From the NCBI GenBank assembly GCA_021828935.1, contig JAJZCU010000003.1, positions 1 to 17,614 of the forward strand: a stretch of DNA of 17,614 bases. The letters run 5' to 3'. Source of the DNA: Planctomycetota bacterium. Its GTDB lineage: Bacteria > Planctomycetota > Phycisphaerae > WQYP01. The notes beneath the pieces are model-generated. The model ran no database searches. It saw only the letters and a program-made list of their open reading frames with translations, and was not told the origin of the DNA. Positions 1 through 9,398 of the stretch are shown here, in pieces; the stretch's first letter is position 1, and the number at the start of each line of letters is the position of its first letter. Both the position numbers and the translations under genes were made by a program.

Positions 1-1235
1 GGCGGATTTATTTTCACGTGATAAGCCGACACGCGGGCATCAATATTTTTTAACCCGGCCCTGCGCCGCGCATAGGTTTTCTTATGCAGAGCGTTCACAA
101 TTTCGTCAAATAAGTTATTGCTGTTTTTTAGCAGTTGGTTCCACCGCACCCCGGAAAAAAACTTTTTCCCGGGATATTCCTGGGTGTCCGGCGCGGCGGG
201 GCTTGCCGGCGCAATGCCCTGGCCCGCCGGAACGAGCGTCACGAATTTTACATGCCAGTCACCCACCGCCATGCGCTCGATGCCGTCCAGCAACAGGAAC
301 CGGAACCCATGGCCGACACACGCCGCCATGGAGCCTGATCGCGGCAGCGTTTCCATGCCATGCAAGATGGCCTTCTCTTCAAGAACGTTAAGTTCTCCCC
401 CCTTCAGCAGCGCTTGGGTCGCACGGTTGGCCCACGCCGACAAATTGTGGCTGACCAGCAAGCTAATGAACATTGGCTGGCGACCTTCCAATGCGGCCAG
501 CCGGTAAATTGCGACGATGGTTTTGGCGCACTTCCCGCCGTGGTGGTCGCCCATGCTGTGCATGGCGCTCCGGGCCAAAAGCTCACCCTCATTTTCCTGC
601 GTACTTAGGTTTGGCAGCAGGATGCCCAGCATGTTTGCCGGCCGGGGGCGCCTTGTAAGCATGGGCATATAGAACTGCGAGCGGACGCTGGCGCGCCGCA
701 GAAGCCGCAAGACGTGGCGATTGGCACGCAAGTACGCCGCCGAACGCGGATGCCCGGCCGTGGTCCACGGCATTTGCGCCGCGTACTTGCCCGCGAAAGA
801 CCACACCGACCGGTTCCCGTAGCCTGATGGCCAGCCATGTTTTTTGGCAAATGCAGACCACCCGATGTTTCGGTCTGCCGCGGGAGGCAAATGCTCCTCC
901 AGGGCCTTGTAAAACCGCGTCGTGAATTTGGCCCCACTCCTGCCGTTGACAAGCATTGCCGGGAACGTCCTTGCCACCAGAACGCCCGCATTGTTCTTCG
1001 CGGTCACGCCGCGCCTGGCCATCGCATTGATGGCCGCCACATAATTAATGCGCCCCGACGGCAGCACCGGTGCGGTGAAGTACGTGGTGGCTTGGGAAAT
1101 TTTAAATGGGGCGCGGTGGGCGGCGGCGGCGATGCATGGTACTGCCGCAGCCGCGAGCGTGGCGAGCAGCACGCCGTTTATCAGGAAAGTTCTGGCCGTT
1201 GCCGGGCTTGTTCGCGTTTTAATAATGAATGGCAT
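1..1235 (-). CDS. Secreted protein of unknown function, paralog A (3' end cut by window edge)
   Basis: An open frame starts at ATG 1235 and runs without a stop to the left edge, giving about 411 codons; the C-terminus lies outside the window. A ribosome site (GGAG, 1243-1246) sits 7 nt before the ATG. Residues 1-40 look like a signal peptide: a basic start (MPFIIKTRT) followed by a hydrophobic Ala/Leu-rich stretch ending around VPCIAAAA. The mature part aligns along its length with the neighbouring gene at 1378-2979. Shared blocks include LPSGRINYVAAIN, RGVT..NNAG, FYMPM, LLPNL, YRLAALEG.QP and RWN.LL. I do not recognise a domain family. The two genes lie in tandem on the same strand, 142 bp apart, so this is probably a duplication. 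An envelope or secreted location is inferred from the signal peptide; the function is unknown. Confidence 0.8.
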   Translation of the reverse strand, partial: MPFIIKTRTSPATARTFLINGVLLATLAAAAVPCIAAAAHRAPFKISQATTYFTAPVLPSGRINYVAAINAMARRGVTAKNNAGVLVARTFPAMLVNGRSGAKFTTRFYKALEEHLPPAADRNIGWSAFAKKHGWPSGYGNRSVWSFAGKYAAQMPWTTAGHPRSAAYLRANRHVLRLLRRASVRSQFYMPMLTRRPRPANMLGILLPNLSTQENEGELLARSAMHSMGDHHGGKCAKTIVAIYRLAALEGRQPMFISLLVSHNLSAWANRATQALLKGGELNVLEEKAILHGMETLPRSGSMAACVGHGFRFLLLDGIERMAVGDWHVKFVTLVPAGQGIAPASPAAPDTQEYPGKKFFSGVRWNQLLKNSNNLFDEIVNALHKKTYARRRAGLKNIDARVSAYHVKINP

Positions 1236-1343
1236 TTTTTTTCTCCGGGTGTTGAACGCGGCCTTTTGCTCCGACTGCCCGCGCGGGCTGTAATCTGGAC
1301 GGTCCAATCTTTTCCGGGCGTTGTGGCGTCAACGCGGCGTCCA

Positions 1344-1361
1344 CCCCCGGCAAGCCAGGGG
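1344..1361 (-). other. GC-rich stem-loop between the two paralogs
   Basis: On the minus strand CCCCTGG, a 4-nt loop CTTG and CCGGGGG can form a 7-bp stem with one U-G pair, beginning 16 nt after the stop codon of the upstream paralog. No T-run follows, so it is not a canonical intrinsic terminator. It may weakly attenuate or stabilise the transcript, or mean nothing. Confidence 0.25.
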
Positions 1362-1377
1362 CTATATAAGGCGACGG

Positions 1378-2979
1378 TTATTTGCCGCAGCGCAATGTGA
1401 CCACGAAACCGTGGTGCGTCTTCACGCGCCCCTTGCCGCCGACTGGCGTCCATGCCTGCAACGTGTAACCGCCATGCTTACGCCTGTAAATCAGTGGCTT
1501 TGCGGTAAACGGATTAAGCAATGGGGTTGGTAACAATTTCGGCGTGAGCATGGCGATCGTCTTTGGATAAATATGATGGTCTGCGTGATAAATTGCCAAT
1601 GCCAAGCCGATTTCAACCATGCGCTGTTGTAAAATCGCATCATCGCGGAACTGCAACGCCTTGAACATATTCGCGTACATGAGGCTAATAAAGAAATCCC
1701 GCAGCTTCAGCGTCGTGGCCAGCCGCCCCGCTGGCGGCCCCGGCCAGGGCATTTTCGTGACGGAGATGTGGTCTCCCCTTATGCGCGAGGCCCACTCATC
1801 CAATGCCAGTTTCTGGCGCGCGTACCCCGGTGTGCCCAGCGCTTTTATGTTGGCGTCGTAAAACCTGTTAAGATCCGTCAAGAGCAAGTTCCATCGAACG
1901 CGCGACAGGAACGCATCCATGTGTATTTGGTCCATTGCGGAGCGCACCGGGCGTTTGCCGCCGGAAGCCCAGGCCGTTGGAAGCAATTCACGTAGCGCCT
2001 TCGCATGGCCAAGCGCCAAACGTTCGGCGGAATCCAACATTCCGTAACGCTCAGCAACGTTGACCGATGACGCCAGAGACGCAAAATTTGGCAGGGCCAT
2101 GATGGCGCGCAGCAGCGCTTGTTCCTGCGGCTTCCGCAAATCATGGTGCGCCAGCAGATAGCGGGTGGACCGCGTGGCCACGTTGCTGTCGTCCCAGGCG
2201 ACCAGATCGCAAATAAGAAACGGCTGGTGGCCCTCAAGCGCCGCCAGGCGATACGCCGCCAAAATTGGGGTCACGGCGCGCGCCGGCCGCCCGCTGCCGA
2301 CCTCATGCATCGCCATTCGCACCAGCCCATCCGTTTCGCCGCGTTCCACGGCAAGATTAGGAAGCAGCACGCCGATCATTGCGCCGTTAGGGTGATCCGG
2401 GAACATCGGCATGTAGAATTTATTGCGGTGGCTGGCGCGGATTGCCAGACGCAGGGCCGGGCCGTCGAGCTTCAGCAAAGCCGCCACCCGCGGGTGTTGC
2501 GCGCTGGTCCACGGATGCATGGTGGCGTCCCCGCTCTTAAAAAAAATCGTTTGTTCCGCCGCACTGCCCGCCATGAGCCCTTTGGGCCGAAAATGGCGTT
2601 GTGCGTAGGCGGTCCACTGTCGATACCGCGCATTGGGCAACGGTCGCTTGATGCCCAGCGCTCGGTAAAATCGCGCGACATAACCCGCGTTCACCATGGG
2701 CATGACAAAGGTTTGGGCCACCAATGCCCCGGCGTTATTCGCCTTGGTCACGCCGCGCTTGGCCGCCGCGTTGATTGCCGCAACGTAATTAATGCGCCCC
2801 GACGGCAGCACCGGCGATGTGAGATAGGTGGTGGCGCGGGACACTTTGAACGGCGCCTTATGGGCGGGGGCGGCGACGCTGGCGCTGGCCCGCGGCGCGG
2901 ACGCTGCGCCAATCGCCGCGACTATTAATAAAGGACAAATACCAACTACACGAGGCTGCTTTTTAAGAGTTGCCGGCAT
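1378..2979 (-). CDS. Secreted protein of unknown function, paralog B (533 aa)
   Basis: A 533-residue protein with an N-terminal signal peptide: basic residues 6-10, then hydrophobic ICPLLIVAAIGAA at 14-26. The start at 2979 has an AAGGGAAGG ribosome site directly upstream. Residues 42-92 and several later blocks (FYMPM 188-192, LLPNL 205-209, YRLAALEG 243-250, RWN 362-364) are shared with the partial paralog downstream. Residues 460-515 (LAIYHADHHIYPKT, then LLNPFTAKPLIYRR and GGYTLQAW) resemble the short C-terminal motif 'YP.tL..L.P.yL...P.DPF.gkpL.Y....gY.ly', which is common in planctomycete proteins and type II-secretion pilins. There are few cysteines and no catalytic motif I recognise. 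The middle (220-400) is probably helical. The gene lies 119 bp after nuoG on the same strand and may have its own promoter (TATAAT at 3030-3035). The function is unknown. Confidence 0.85.
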   Translation of the reverse strand: MPATLKKQPRVVGICPLLIVAAIGAASAPRASASVAAPAHKAPFKVSRATTYLTSPVLPSGRINYVAAINAAAKRGVTKANNAGALVAQTFVMPMVNAGYVARFYRALGIKRPLPNARYRQWTAYAQRHFRPKGLMAGSAAEQTIFFKSGDATMHPWTSAQHPRVAALLKLDGPALRLAIRASHRNKFYMPMFPDHPNGAMIGVLLPNLAVERGETDGLVRMAMHEVGSGRPARAVTPILAAYRLAALEGHQPFLICDLVAWDDSNVATRSTRYLLAHHDLRKPQEQALLRAIMALPNFASLASSVNVAERYGMLDSAERLALGHAKALRELLPTAWASGGKRPVRSAMDQIHMDAFLSRVRWNLLLTDLNRFYDANIKALGTPGYARQKLALDEWASRIRGDHISVTKMPWPGPPAGRLATTLKLRDFFISLMYANMFKALQFRDDAILQQRMVEIGLALAIYHADHHIYPKTIAMLTPKLLPTPLLNPFTAKPLIYRRKHGGYTLQAWTPVGGKGRVKTHHGFVVTLRCGK

Positions 2980-3029
2980 GGCCTTCCCTTTTTTTCTACG
3001 TAGCCATTGTGCCCCGTCCCTTACAACCG

Positions 3030-3035
3030 ATTATA
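3030..3035 (-). promoter_or_regulatory. Possible -10 element (TATAAT) of the paralog B gene
   Basis: A perfect TATAAT on the minus strand lies about 50 nt before the ATG at 2979 and after the nuoG stop. In DNA this G+C-rich such a hexamer stands out. The -35 position (TTCGTC at 17-bp spacing) is poor, so this is only a candidate. If real, the secreted-protein genes can be transcribed independently of nuo. Confidence 0.3.
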
Positions 3036-3098
3036 GGCCGATGCTTGGTGCGGACGAAATCTTCGCCGCCTTGGATAAACGCTCCTTTCTAATTTTCC

Positions 3099-4736
3099 TC
3101 ACAGCGCCGAAAATTCCATGACTTCCAGCGGCTTTTCCACTTGCGGAATGGCCACGTTGGCGTAATCGGCCAGGCCGGCGGCGGCCATTTCGTGGCGCAC
3201 GGCGGCGGCGGAATGCGTTCCTTCATGGGCCAGCAAATCCCAGAAGATGCGGCCGTCCGACCGGCAGTTTTCCAGCGGGTCAATGGCCTGCTGGAAGGCC
3301 TGAATGCGGCCGTCGCAGTTTTCGTACACGCCGGCCTTTTCGGCCCAGGTGCAGGTGGGCATGGACAGGCCCGCTTTTTCATAAAGCCCTGTGTGGCGCG
3401 ATGTCAGGGCGATCAAGGTGGGGGCGGCTCCGATGGCGGCAAGCACGGGCTTGTCCATGCCGGGCAGCGGGTCTGCCGAGGCCAACACGGCCATGACTTT
3501 CTTATTCTTTATTTTTTCCGCGAGTTCTTCCAGGGCGCAGGCGTTGCCGCCGAAATGGGCGGTGATTTTTTCAGCCCCGCGGCGGTTGGGCGCCTTTTCA
3601 GCGCGGATGGTGAACGTCACGGCGCCAGTCGCGGGATTTTTGAATACCTGGTCCTGTCCATCAATCCGCGGGGGCGTGACGGCCAGCCAGGCCTGTGGAT
3701 CGATTGAGCGGGCAAACTTCGCGTGCAGAAACATTTCTTCCGTGGACGCAAACGGGCTTAACACCGCCGCGGTGCTGCCGGGGCCGTTGTCCCGCACGGC
3801 CTTCTGCAAATCTTCCGTGGTTTGGGCGTAGGCCCTTTCCCATGACGTTTCCACAAACGAACCATATTGCATGCGGTGGCAGGCGTGCAGTCGATTTTCA
3901 TGGACAAATTGCCAGGTGTAGCGTGCTTCATCACTAATCCACCATTTGTTCACATCGGCGTTAAAGCGAGGTTTAATACGGTAGATACGGCCATGGTTGT
4001 GGTGGATGAATATATTTTCTCCGCCGCTGGAAATCGGCGATATGCTGGCGGCGCTTTTTAAGAACCAGACGCGCTGGCTGAACAGAAAATCTTTGTCAAG
4101 CAACGCGCCCACGGGGCAAATGTCAATCACATTGGCCGATAGCGGATTGTCCACGGTTTTGCCGGGAAACACGTCGATTTCTTCGCGGGCGCCCCGGCCG
4201 AAGACCGCCAATTCGCCGCTGCCGGAGATTTCGCGCGTGAAGCGCACGCAGCGCGTACACAAAATGCACCGGTCAGAATACAGCAGCACATGCAGGCCAA
4301 TGTCTTTCTTGGGGTTCTTAATTTTGTCTTCTTCAAAACGGCTCTCGGCCCGGCCATAGTTAAAGCTGTAATCCTGCAAATAGCATTCGCCGGCCTGGTC
4401 GCACACGGGGCAATCCAGCGGATGATTAATAAGCAAAAATTCCATCACCGCCTTCTGGTTGGCCACCGCCTTGGGCGACTTGCTGGTGACTTTCATGCGG
4501 TCCACGGCGGGCGTTTGGCAACTGGGCGTAAGCTTGGGCAGCTTCACCATTTTGGCAGGGTCTTTGGGGTCCGGAGATTCCATTTCCACCAAGCAAATGC
4601 GGCAACTGGCCACGATGGAAAGCCCCGCGTGGTAGCAGTAATGCGGAATGGGAACATTGGCGTCATTGCACGCCTGAAGAATGGTTTTTTTACCCTCCCA
4701 GGAAACCATCTGGCCGTCAACTTCCATTGTGGGCAT
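3099..4736 (-). CDS. nuoG: NADH-quinone oxidoreductase subunit G (short form, 545 aa)
   Basis: This is the Fe-S subunit of the complex I peripheral arm; it carries electrons from the NuoE/NuoF module towards NuoI/NuoB. The 2Fe-2S ferredoxin domain ligands are C34, C45, C48 and C73. The His-Cys 4Fe-4S (N5) ligands are H105, C109, C112 and C118. The N4 cluster ligands are C157, C160, C163 and C207 (DRCILCTRC and DICPVGAL). Where many bacterial NuoG proteins have a third cysteine set (N7), this protein reads KSAASISPISSGGENIF with no cysteines, so N7 is absent. The molybdopterin-like C-terminal half is shortened: 545 residues against about 700-900 in most relatives. ATG 4736 is supported by GAGG at 4744-4747. 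It is the last gene of the nuoDEFG run, 75 bp after nuoF. Confidence 0.95.
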   Translation of the reverse strand: MPTMEVDGQMVSWEGKKTILQACNDANVPIPHYCYHAGLSIVASCRICLVEMESPDPKDPAKMVKLPKLTPSCQTPAVDRMKVTSKSPKAVANQKAVMEFLLINHPLDCPVCDQAGECYLQDYSFNYGRAESRFEEDKIKNPKKDIGLHVLLYSDRCILCTRCVRFTREISGSGELAVFGRGAREEIDVFPGKTVDNPLSANVIDICPVGALLDKDFLFSQRVWFLKSAASISPISSGGENIFIHHNHGRIYRIKPRFNADVNKWWISDEARYTWQFVHENRLHACHRMQYGSFVETSWERAYAQTTEDLQKAVRDNGPGSTAAVLSPFASTEEMFLHAKFARSIDPQAWLAVTPPRIDGQDQVFKNPATGAVTFTIRAEKAPNRRGAEKITAHFGGNACALEELAEKIKNKKVMAVLASADPLPGMDKPVLAAIGAAPTLIALTSRHTGLYEKAGLSMPTCTWAEKAGVYENCDGRIQAFQQAIDPLENCRSDGRIFWDLLAHEGTHSAAAVRHEMAAAGLADYANVAIPQVEKPLEVMEFSAL

Positions 4737-4811
4737 GATTGAACCTCAAAATCAAAGGCGGCCGCGCGCCGGGCGTTGGGCCGAATTTATGTTCACAAAA
4801 AACAGGCGGGA

Positions 4812-6149
<1,338 letters not shown>

Positions 6150-6222
6150 GCCTGCCTCGTCTTTAGGTCTGCCCGCGCCGCTGGTTTAAGCTGGCGCAGG
6201 CGTTGTCTTGGTCGTTTGCCAT

Positions 6223-6852
6223 TCAGTGGCCGTGAACCTCGGGTTCCACCTTGGATGCGGTGGCGCCGGGAATTTTCGCGGCGTGGGCCGCGCCGTTGCC
6301 TGCGCTGTGGTCGCCATGCTGGGGCAACGGGGGCAACTGCTGTAACTCTTGCGCGAATGATTCGGGCCGCAGATTTCCGCGCAGCTTGCCGTTAATCAGC
6401 GCACACGGCGCCTGTTCACAGGCCCCCAAACATTCCACGGCAAATACGGTGATTTTTCCGTCTTCCGTGGTCTCTTCAGGATCCGTTCCGAGCAGTTCAC
6501 GCACCTTGCCCAACACCGCCTCGTGGCCGGCCAGTTCACAGGAAATGGACCGGCACACCTGCACCGCATATTGGCCGGAGGGTTGCAGCCGAAATTCTTC
6601 ATAAAATGAAACGGCGTCCTGCACCTGCGCTTGCGTGATGCCCAGAAAGGCCGCGGCTTCGTCAATGGCGCCTGCGGGAATATAGCCGTACTCATGCATC
6701 ACCATGTGAAACAGCGGAAGCAGCGCCGCCTGCTTCCGCGGGTAGCGGAGCAGATAGGTATCTTCCATGGTTTTGCGCATTGTGTCGGTCAGGTACGGTT
6801 CGGCCCGCGTGGGGGTATAGGCCTTCAGCCGATTTTCAACGATCCATGCCAT
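6223..6852 (-). CDS. nuoE: NADH-quinone oxidoreductase subunit E (thioredoxin-like 2Fe-2S)
   Basis: This is the 24-kDa-type subunit, which pairs with NuoF and holds the N1a 2Fe-2S cluster. Helical residues 35-95 (YPRKQAALLPLFHMV, HEYGYIP, ITQAQVQDAVSFYEEF) are followed by the thioredoxin-like domain. The ligands are C100 and C105 (CRSISC), then C141 and C145 (CLGAC), giving the normal C-x4-C-x35-C-x3-C spacing. The core ends near residue 172. The remaining roughly 37 residues are a His/Ala/Gly-rich tail ending in EVHGH, not expected in the family core. The start at 6852 is supported by an AAGGA ribosome site about 8 nt upstream; an internal ATG at residue 25 has less support. It lies between nuoD (52 bp) and nuoF (73 bp). 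Confidence 0.95.
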   Translation of the reverse strand: MAWIVENRLKAYTPTRAEPYLTDTMRKTMEDTYLLRYPRKQAALLPLFHMVMHEYGYIPAGAIDEAAAFLGITQAQVQDAVSFYEEFRLQPSGQYAVQVCRSISCELAGHEAVLGKVRELLGTDPEETTEDGKITVFAVECLGACEQAPCALINGKLRGNLRPESFAQELQQLPPLPQHGDHSAGNGAAHAAKIPGATASKVEPEVHGH

Positions 6853-6904
6853 GGGGTTTCCTTAACAATCCGGGGCGCCGCATGTTTCGCGGACCCGCCC
6901 GCGT

Positions 6905-8185
6905 TTATCGATCCAGTTCCGCCGCGATGATGTTCAAGCTGCCCATAATGGCCACAAGGTCGGAGATCATGTGCCCTTCGATCATCTTTGGCAGCACGCT
7001 TAGGTGAATGAAAGATGGCGGCCGCGTGCGGGCCCGCCAAGGGTTCTTGCCGCCGTCGCTGACAATATAATACCCCAGTTCGCCATTGGCGGTTTCGTGG
7101 CAACCGTAGGCTTCGGCGCGCGGGGGTTCAAATCCGCGGTTGGTCATCACCAGTTCAAAATGATGAATCAGCCCCTCAATGCTGCCGTATACCTGGCTTT
7201 TGGGCGGCAGAATTTCCTTGCCGTCGGGGTTCACGTTCATCGCGCCGCCGGGGATGTTGTCAATTAATTGGCGAATGATGGCAATGGATTGCTTCATTTC
7301 CTCCAGGCGCACCAGATAACGGGCCAGCACGTCGCCGGTTTTCATAATCGGCACCTTAAACGACACCGCGGCCGTGCCCTGGCCGTCCCAGTTGTCTTTG
7401 TAGCATAAATACGGGTCATCCTTGCGAATGTCACGCGGCACGCCCGCCGCCCGCGCCACCGGACCACTGAGGCTCCAGTTAATGGCCTCGGCCGTGGTCA
7501 CAGCGCCAATACCCTGGGTGCGATCAATAAAAATGCGGAGGTGGTTGAGCATGTGCTCAATATCATCAATGCCTTTGGGCAACGTAGTGTCCAGATAATT
7601 TTTTACCATTTTGCGGAACATGGCGTCATCCACGTCACGCATGGCGCCGCCGACGCGGGCCCAACTGGTGTGGTAGCGCGCGCCGGAGACGAATTCCATG
7701 ATGTCATTGATGGGTTCGCGTTCATTAAAGCCAAACAGAAATGGCGTGTATCCGCCCAAGTCCAAAGCGGCGGCGCCCACGCACAGGAGATGATCCTGAA
7801 TGCGGGCCAGTTCGGCCAGAAGCGTGCGGTATACCTTGCAGCGCGGCGTAAGCTCCACGCCGAAAAGGGTTTCCACGGCGCGCATCCAGGCGAACTCATT
7901 GGCGATGGGCGAGATGTAATTCATCCGGTCAACAATGGTCACATATTGGTTGTAATCCAACGCCTCGGCATTTTTTTCAAAACCGGAATGCAAATATCCA
8001 ATAATCGGTACGCAACGCACGATGCGTTCGCCGTCAATTTCAATGACCAGACGAATGGTGGTATGGGTGGAAGGATGCTGAGGGCCAAAGTTTAATGTCC
8101 AAAGGTTGCTGTCCGCGGAGAGCTCCGGCGTGGCCAGCGGATCATCCACGAGGCCCACGGCCCCTTTTTCCAACGTGTAGGGCAT
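6905..8185 (-). CDS. nuoD: NADH-quinone oxidoreductase subunit D (49-kDa subunit)
   Basis: This is the hydrogenase-like 49-kDa subunit that, with NuoB, forms the quinone-reduction site. The hallmark LNFGPQHPSTH is at residues 31-41. H41 and Y90 (DRMNY) have the spacing of the quinone-headgroup His/Tyr pair described in the family. IGYLHSGFEK is at 62-71, and the protein ends in the typical IIAAELDR. The frame stays open 375 nt further upstream to 8560. I chose ATG 8185 because GGAG lies 8 nt before it (8194-8197), the product is then 426 residues, which is normal, and the upstream extension (Arg/Pro-rich, no similarity to NuoD) does not look like protein. It is the first gene of the nuoDEFG run. 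nuoA, nuoB and nuoC are not upstream. Confidence 0.96.
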   Translation of the reverse strand: MPYTLEKGAVGLVDDPLATPELSADSNLWTLNFGPQHPSTHTTIRLVIEIDGERIVRCVPIIGYLHSGFEKNAEALDYNQYVTIVDRMNYISPIANEFAWMRAVETLFGVELTPRCKVYRTLLAELARIQDHLLCVGAAALDLGGYTPFLFGFNEREPINDIMEFVSGARYHTSWARVGGAMRDVDDAMFRKMVKNYLDTTLPKGIDDIEHMLNHLRIFIDRTQGIGAVTTAEAINWSLSGPVARAAGVPRDIRKDDPYLCYKDNWDGQGTAAVSFKVPIMKTGDVLARYLVRLEEMKQSIAIIRQLIDNIPGGAMNVNPDGKEILPPKSQVYGSIEGLIHHFELVMTNRGFEPPRAEAYGCHETANGELGYYIVSDGGKNPWRARTRPPSFIHLSVLPKMIEGHMISDLVAIMGSLNIIAAELDR

Positions 8186-8255
8186 GTAAAAAACTCCAAG
8201 CCGGGAGGCCGCGGCACATGGGCCGGGAACCGCCGCCGACGGAAACCTGTTCGTG

Positions 8256-8284
8256 ATATTATTCACAGAGGGGCCGCGCAGCAA
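8256..8284 (-). promoter_or_regulatory. Candidate promoter for nuoDEFG
   Basis: Reading the minus strand, TTGCTG (8279-8284) and TAATAT (8256-8261) are separated by exactly 17 bp, about 70 nt upstream of the nuoD ATG. They match the sigma-70 consensus at 3/6 and 4/6. The position and spacing are right but the hexamers are only fair. Confidence 0.3.
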
Positions 8285-8377
8285 GGCCGGGGGGAAGCGG
8301 GGGCAGCTAATTTTCACGTCGCTCCCGTCCGTCTCAGGATCCCCACGTTTCTGCATTTTCCTCCGCGCCGTCTCAAG

Positions 8378-8395
8378 CCCACCATTAATGGTGGG
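8378..8395. promoter_or_regulatory. 18-bp perfect palindrome, possible operator
   Basis: CCCACCATTAATGGTGGG reads identically on both strands. It lies about 190 bp upstream of nuoD and about 230 bp upstream of the divergent plus-strand gene. Size and symmetry fit a binding site for a dimeric regulator. No T-run follows, and the perfect symmetry leaves no loop, so a terminator is less likely. The regulator is not identifiable from this window. Confidence 0.45.
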
Positions 8396-8624
8396 GCTGG
8401 TGCATGTTCGTTGATCAACCTTCCATCGTCGTGTGCATTTACGTACCCTCCGCCGCCCCGCGGGCTGCAAACATTCTGCCGGGATCCAACAACCGGGCCA
8501 AAAGTGACGGCGGTAAACTTGTGTCACCTCCACCCTACCCCGTCCTGCATGGTTCCACAAAGTTGTGCGTTATACTACTCTATGAGGAACGGAATTTTCG
8601 TGTTTTTTCCCAAGCGAGGCCGCA

Positions 8625-9398
8625 GTGACGCGTTCGGAGCAGATTAAATTGAGCGTGGCGGGAACCATTCTTGTCGCCGTCGGAATACTGTTGTACCTCG
8701 ACTTACGCGGCCACAAGCACGATCCCACAGTCAATGCATTTCAGCCCCTGGCGGTGGCGGAGGGGGACAACATCTACCGGCCGGTGAGCAAGAACAACCC
8801 GGCGAATCCGATGCACACGATGTATGAAGTCATTCTGGCGGACTCTCAGGGGCAGTTGCACATTGAACAATTCCCTAACATGAAGGACACGCCGCCGCAA
8901 ATTGTTTTCCGCCCCGCGCCGCGCCAGGGCGGTCAATACCGCGTGCGGGAACTGGCGCAAGTTTCCGATGCGTGCCAGAAGGCCATCGTGTTTTCGTGCC
9001 TGCGTTGGGGCCGTGTTTCCCCATGGTTTATTCGCACCATGCAGCCCACGCCGGCCCAACGCAAGGTTATCCGAGCTGCGGAAAAGCGTTATTTTCAGGC
9101 CCAGGCCGCACTGCAATCCAATGAGACCAACGGCGCGTTTCGGCCGCAGCTTCTGAAAAAGGTGATCGCGGCGACCGACAAATTTTCCGCACTCAAAGGC
9201 GATCCGATAACGGACCACCACAAGCAGCGCGAGGCCCGGCGAACCATGTGGCTGGGCATGCGATTCATCCGTGCCAAGCGCGCGGCACGCTTCAAAAACA
9301 TGGAGCGGTTGGCAAGCAAAGTCTGCGACACGCTCAACAGCACGGAAAAGGCCGCCTTGGCCAAAATCTATGACCGGCTGGCCAAGCGCATGCGGTAG
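8625..9398 (+). CDS. Hypothetical protein with one N-terminal membrane helix (257 aa)
   Basis: I do not recognise the family. The start is GTG 8625, with GAGG (8616-8619) 5 nt upstream; no other in-frame start nearby fits better. Residues 9-26 (LSVAGTILVAVGILLYLD) form a single membrane helix or uncleaved signal anchor, so the rest is probably outside the cytoplasmic membrane. Residues 35-130 are mixed and contain two cysteines (DACQKA and FSCLRWG). Residues 135-257 look mostly helical and are rich in Lys, Arg and Ala (RKVIRAAEKRYFQAQAAL; REARRTMWLG; AALAKIYDRLAKRMR). The gene is divergent from nuoD and upstream of the HAD and truD genes on the same strand, 171 bp from the HAD start. The function is unknown. 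Confidence 0.75.
   Translation: MTRSEQIKLSVAGTILVAVGILLYLDLRGHKHDPTVNAFQPLAVAEGDNIYRPVSKNNPANPMHTMYEVILADSQGQLHIEQFPNMKDTPPQIVFRPAPRQGGQYRVRELAQVSDACQKAIVFSCLRWGRVSPWFIRTMQPTPAQRKVIRAAEKRYFQAQAALQSNETNGAFRPQLLKKVIAATDKFSALKGDPITDHHKQREARRTMWLGMRFIRAKRAARFKNMERLASKVCDTLNSTEKAALAKIYDRLAKRMR

Larger units (their letters stand above)
8186..8624. other. 439-bp intergenic region between divergent nuoD and the 8625 gene
   Basis: I see no convincing gene here. The region should hold the nuo promoter (minus) and the promoter of the plus-strand gene. It contains an 18-bp perfect palindrome (8378-8395) and two copies of CCGTCTCA (8329-8336 and 8368-8375), 39 bp apart. TATACT at 8571-8576 is a possible -10 for the plus-strand gene but lacks a recognisable -35. 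The open minus-strand frame through most of it is taken as chance, as expected in G+C-rich DNA. Confidence 0.6.

Noticed and set aside
837..1400. Plus-strand open frame of 187 codons
   Set aside because: Antisense to partial paralog A, whose coding is confirmed by alignment with paralog B.
2119..2928. Plus-strand open frame of 269 codons
   Set aside because: Antisense shadow of the secreted paralog B gene; no motifs and implausible composition.
7541..8095. Plus-strand open frame of 184 codons
   Set aside because: Antisense shadow of nuoD, whose protein is unmistakable.
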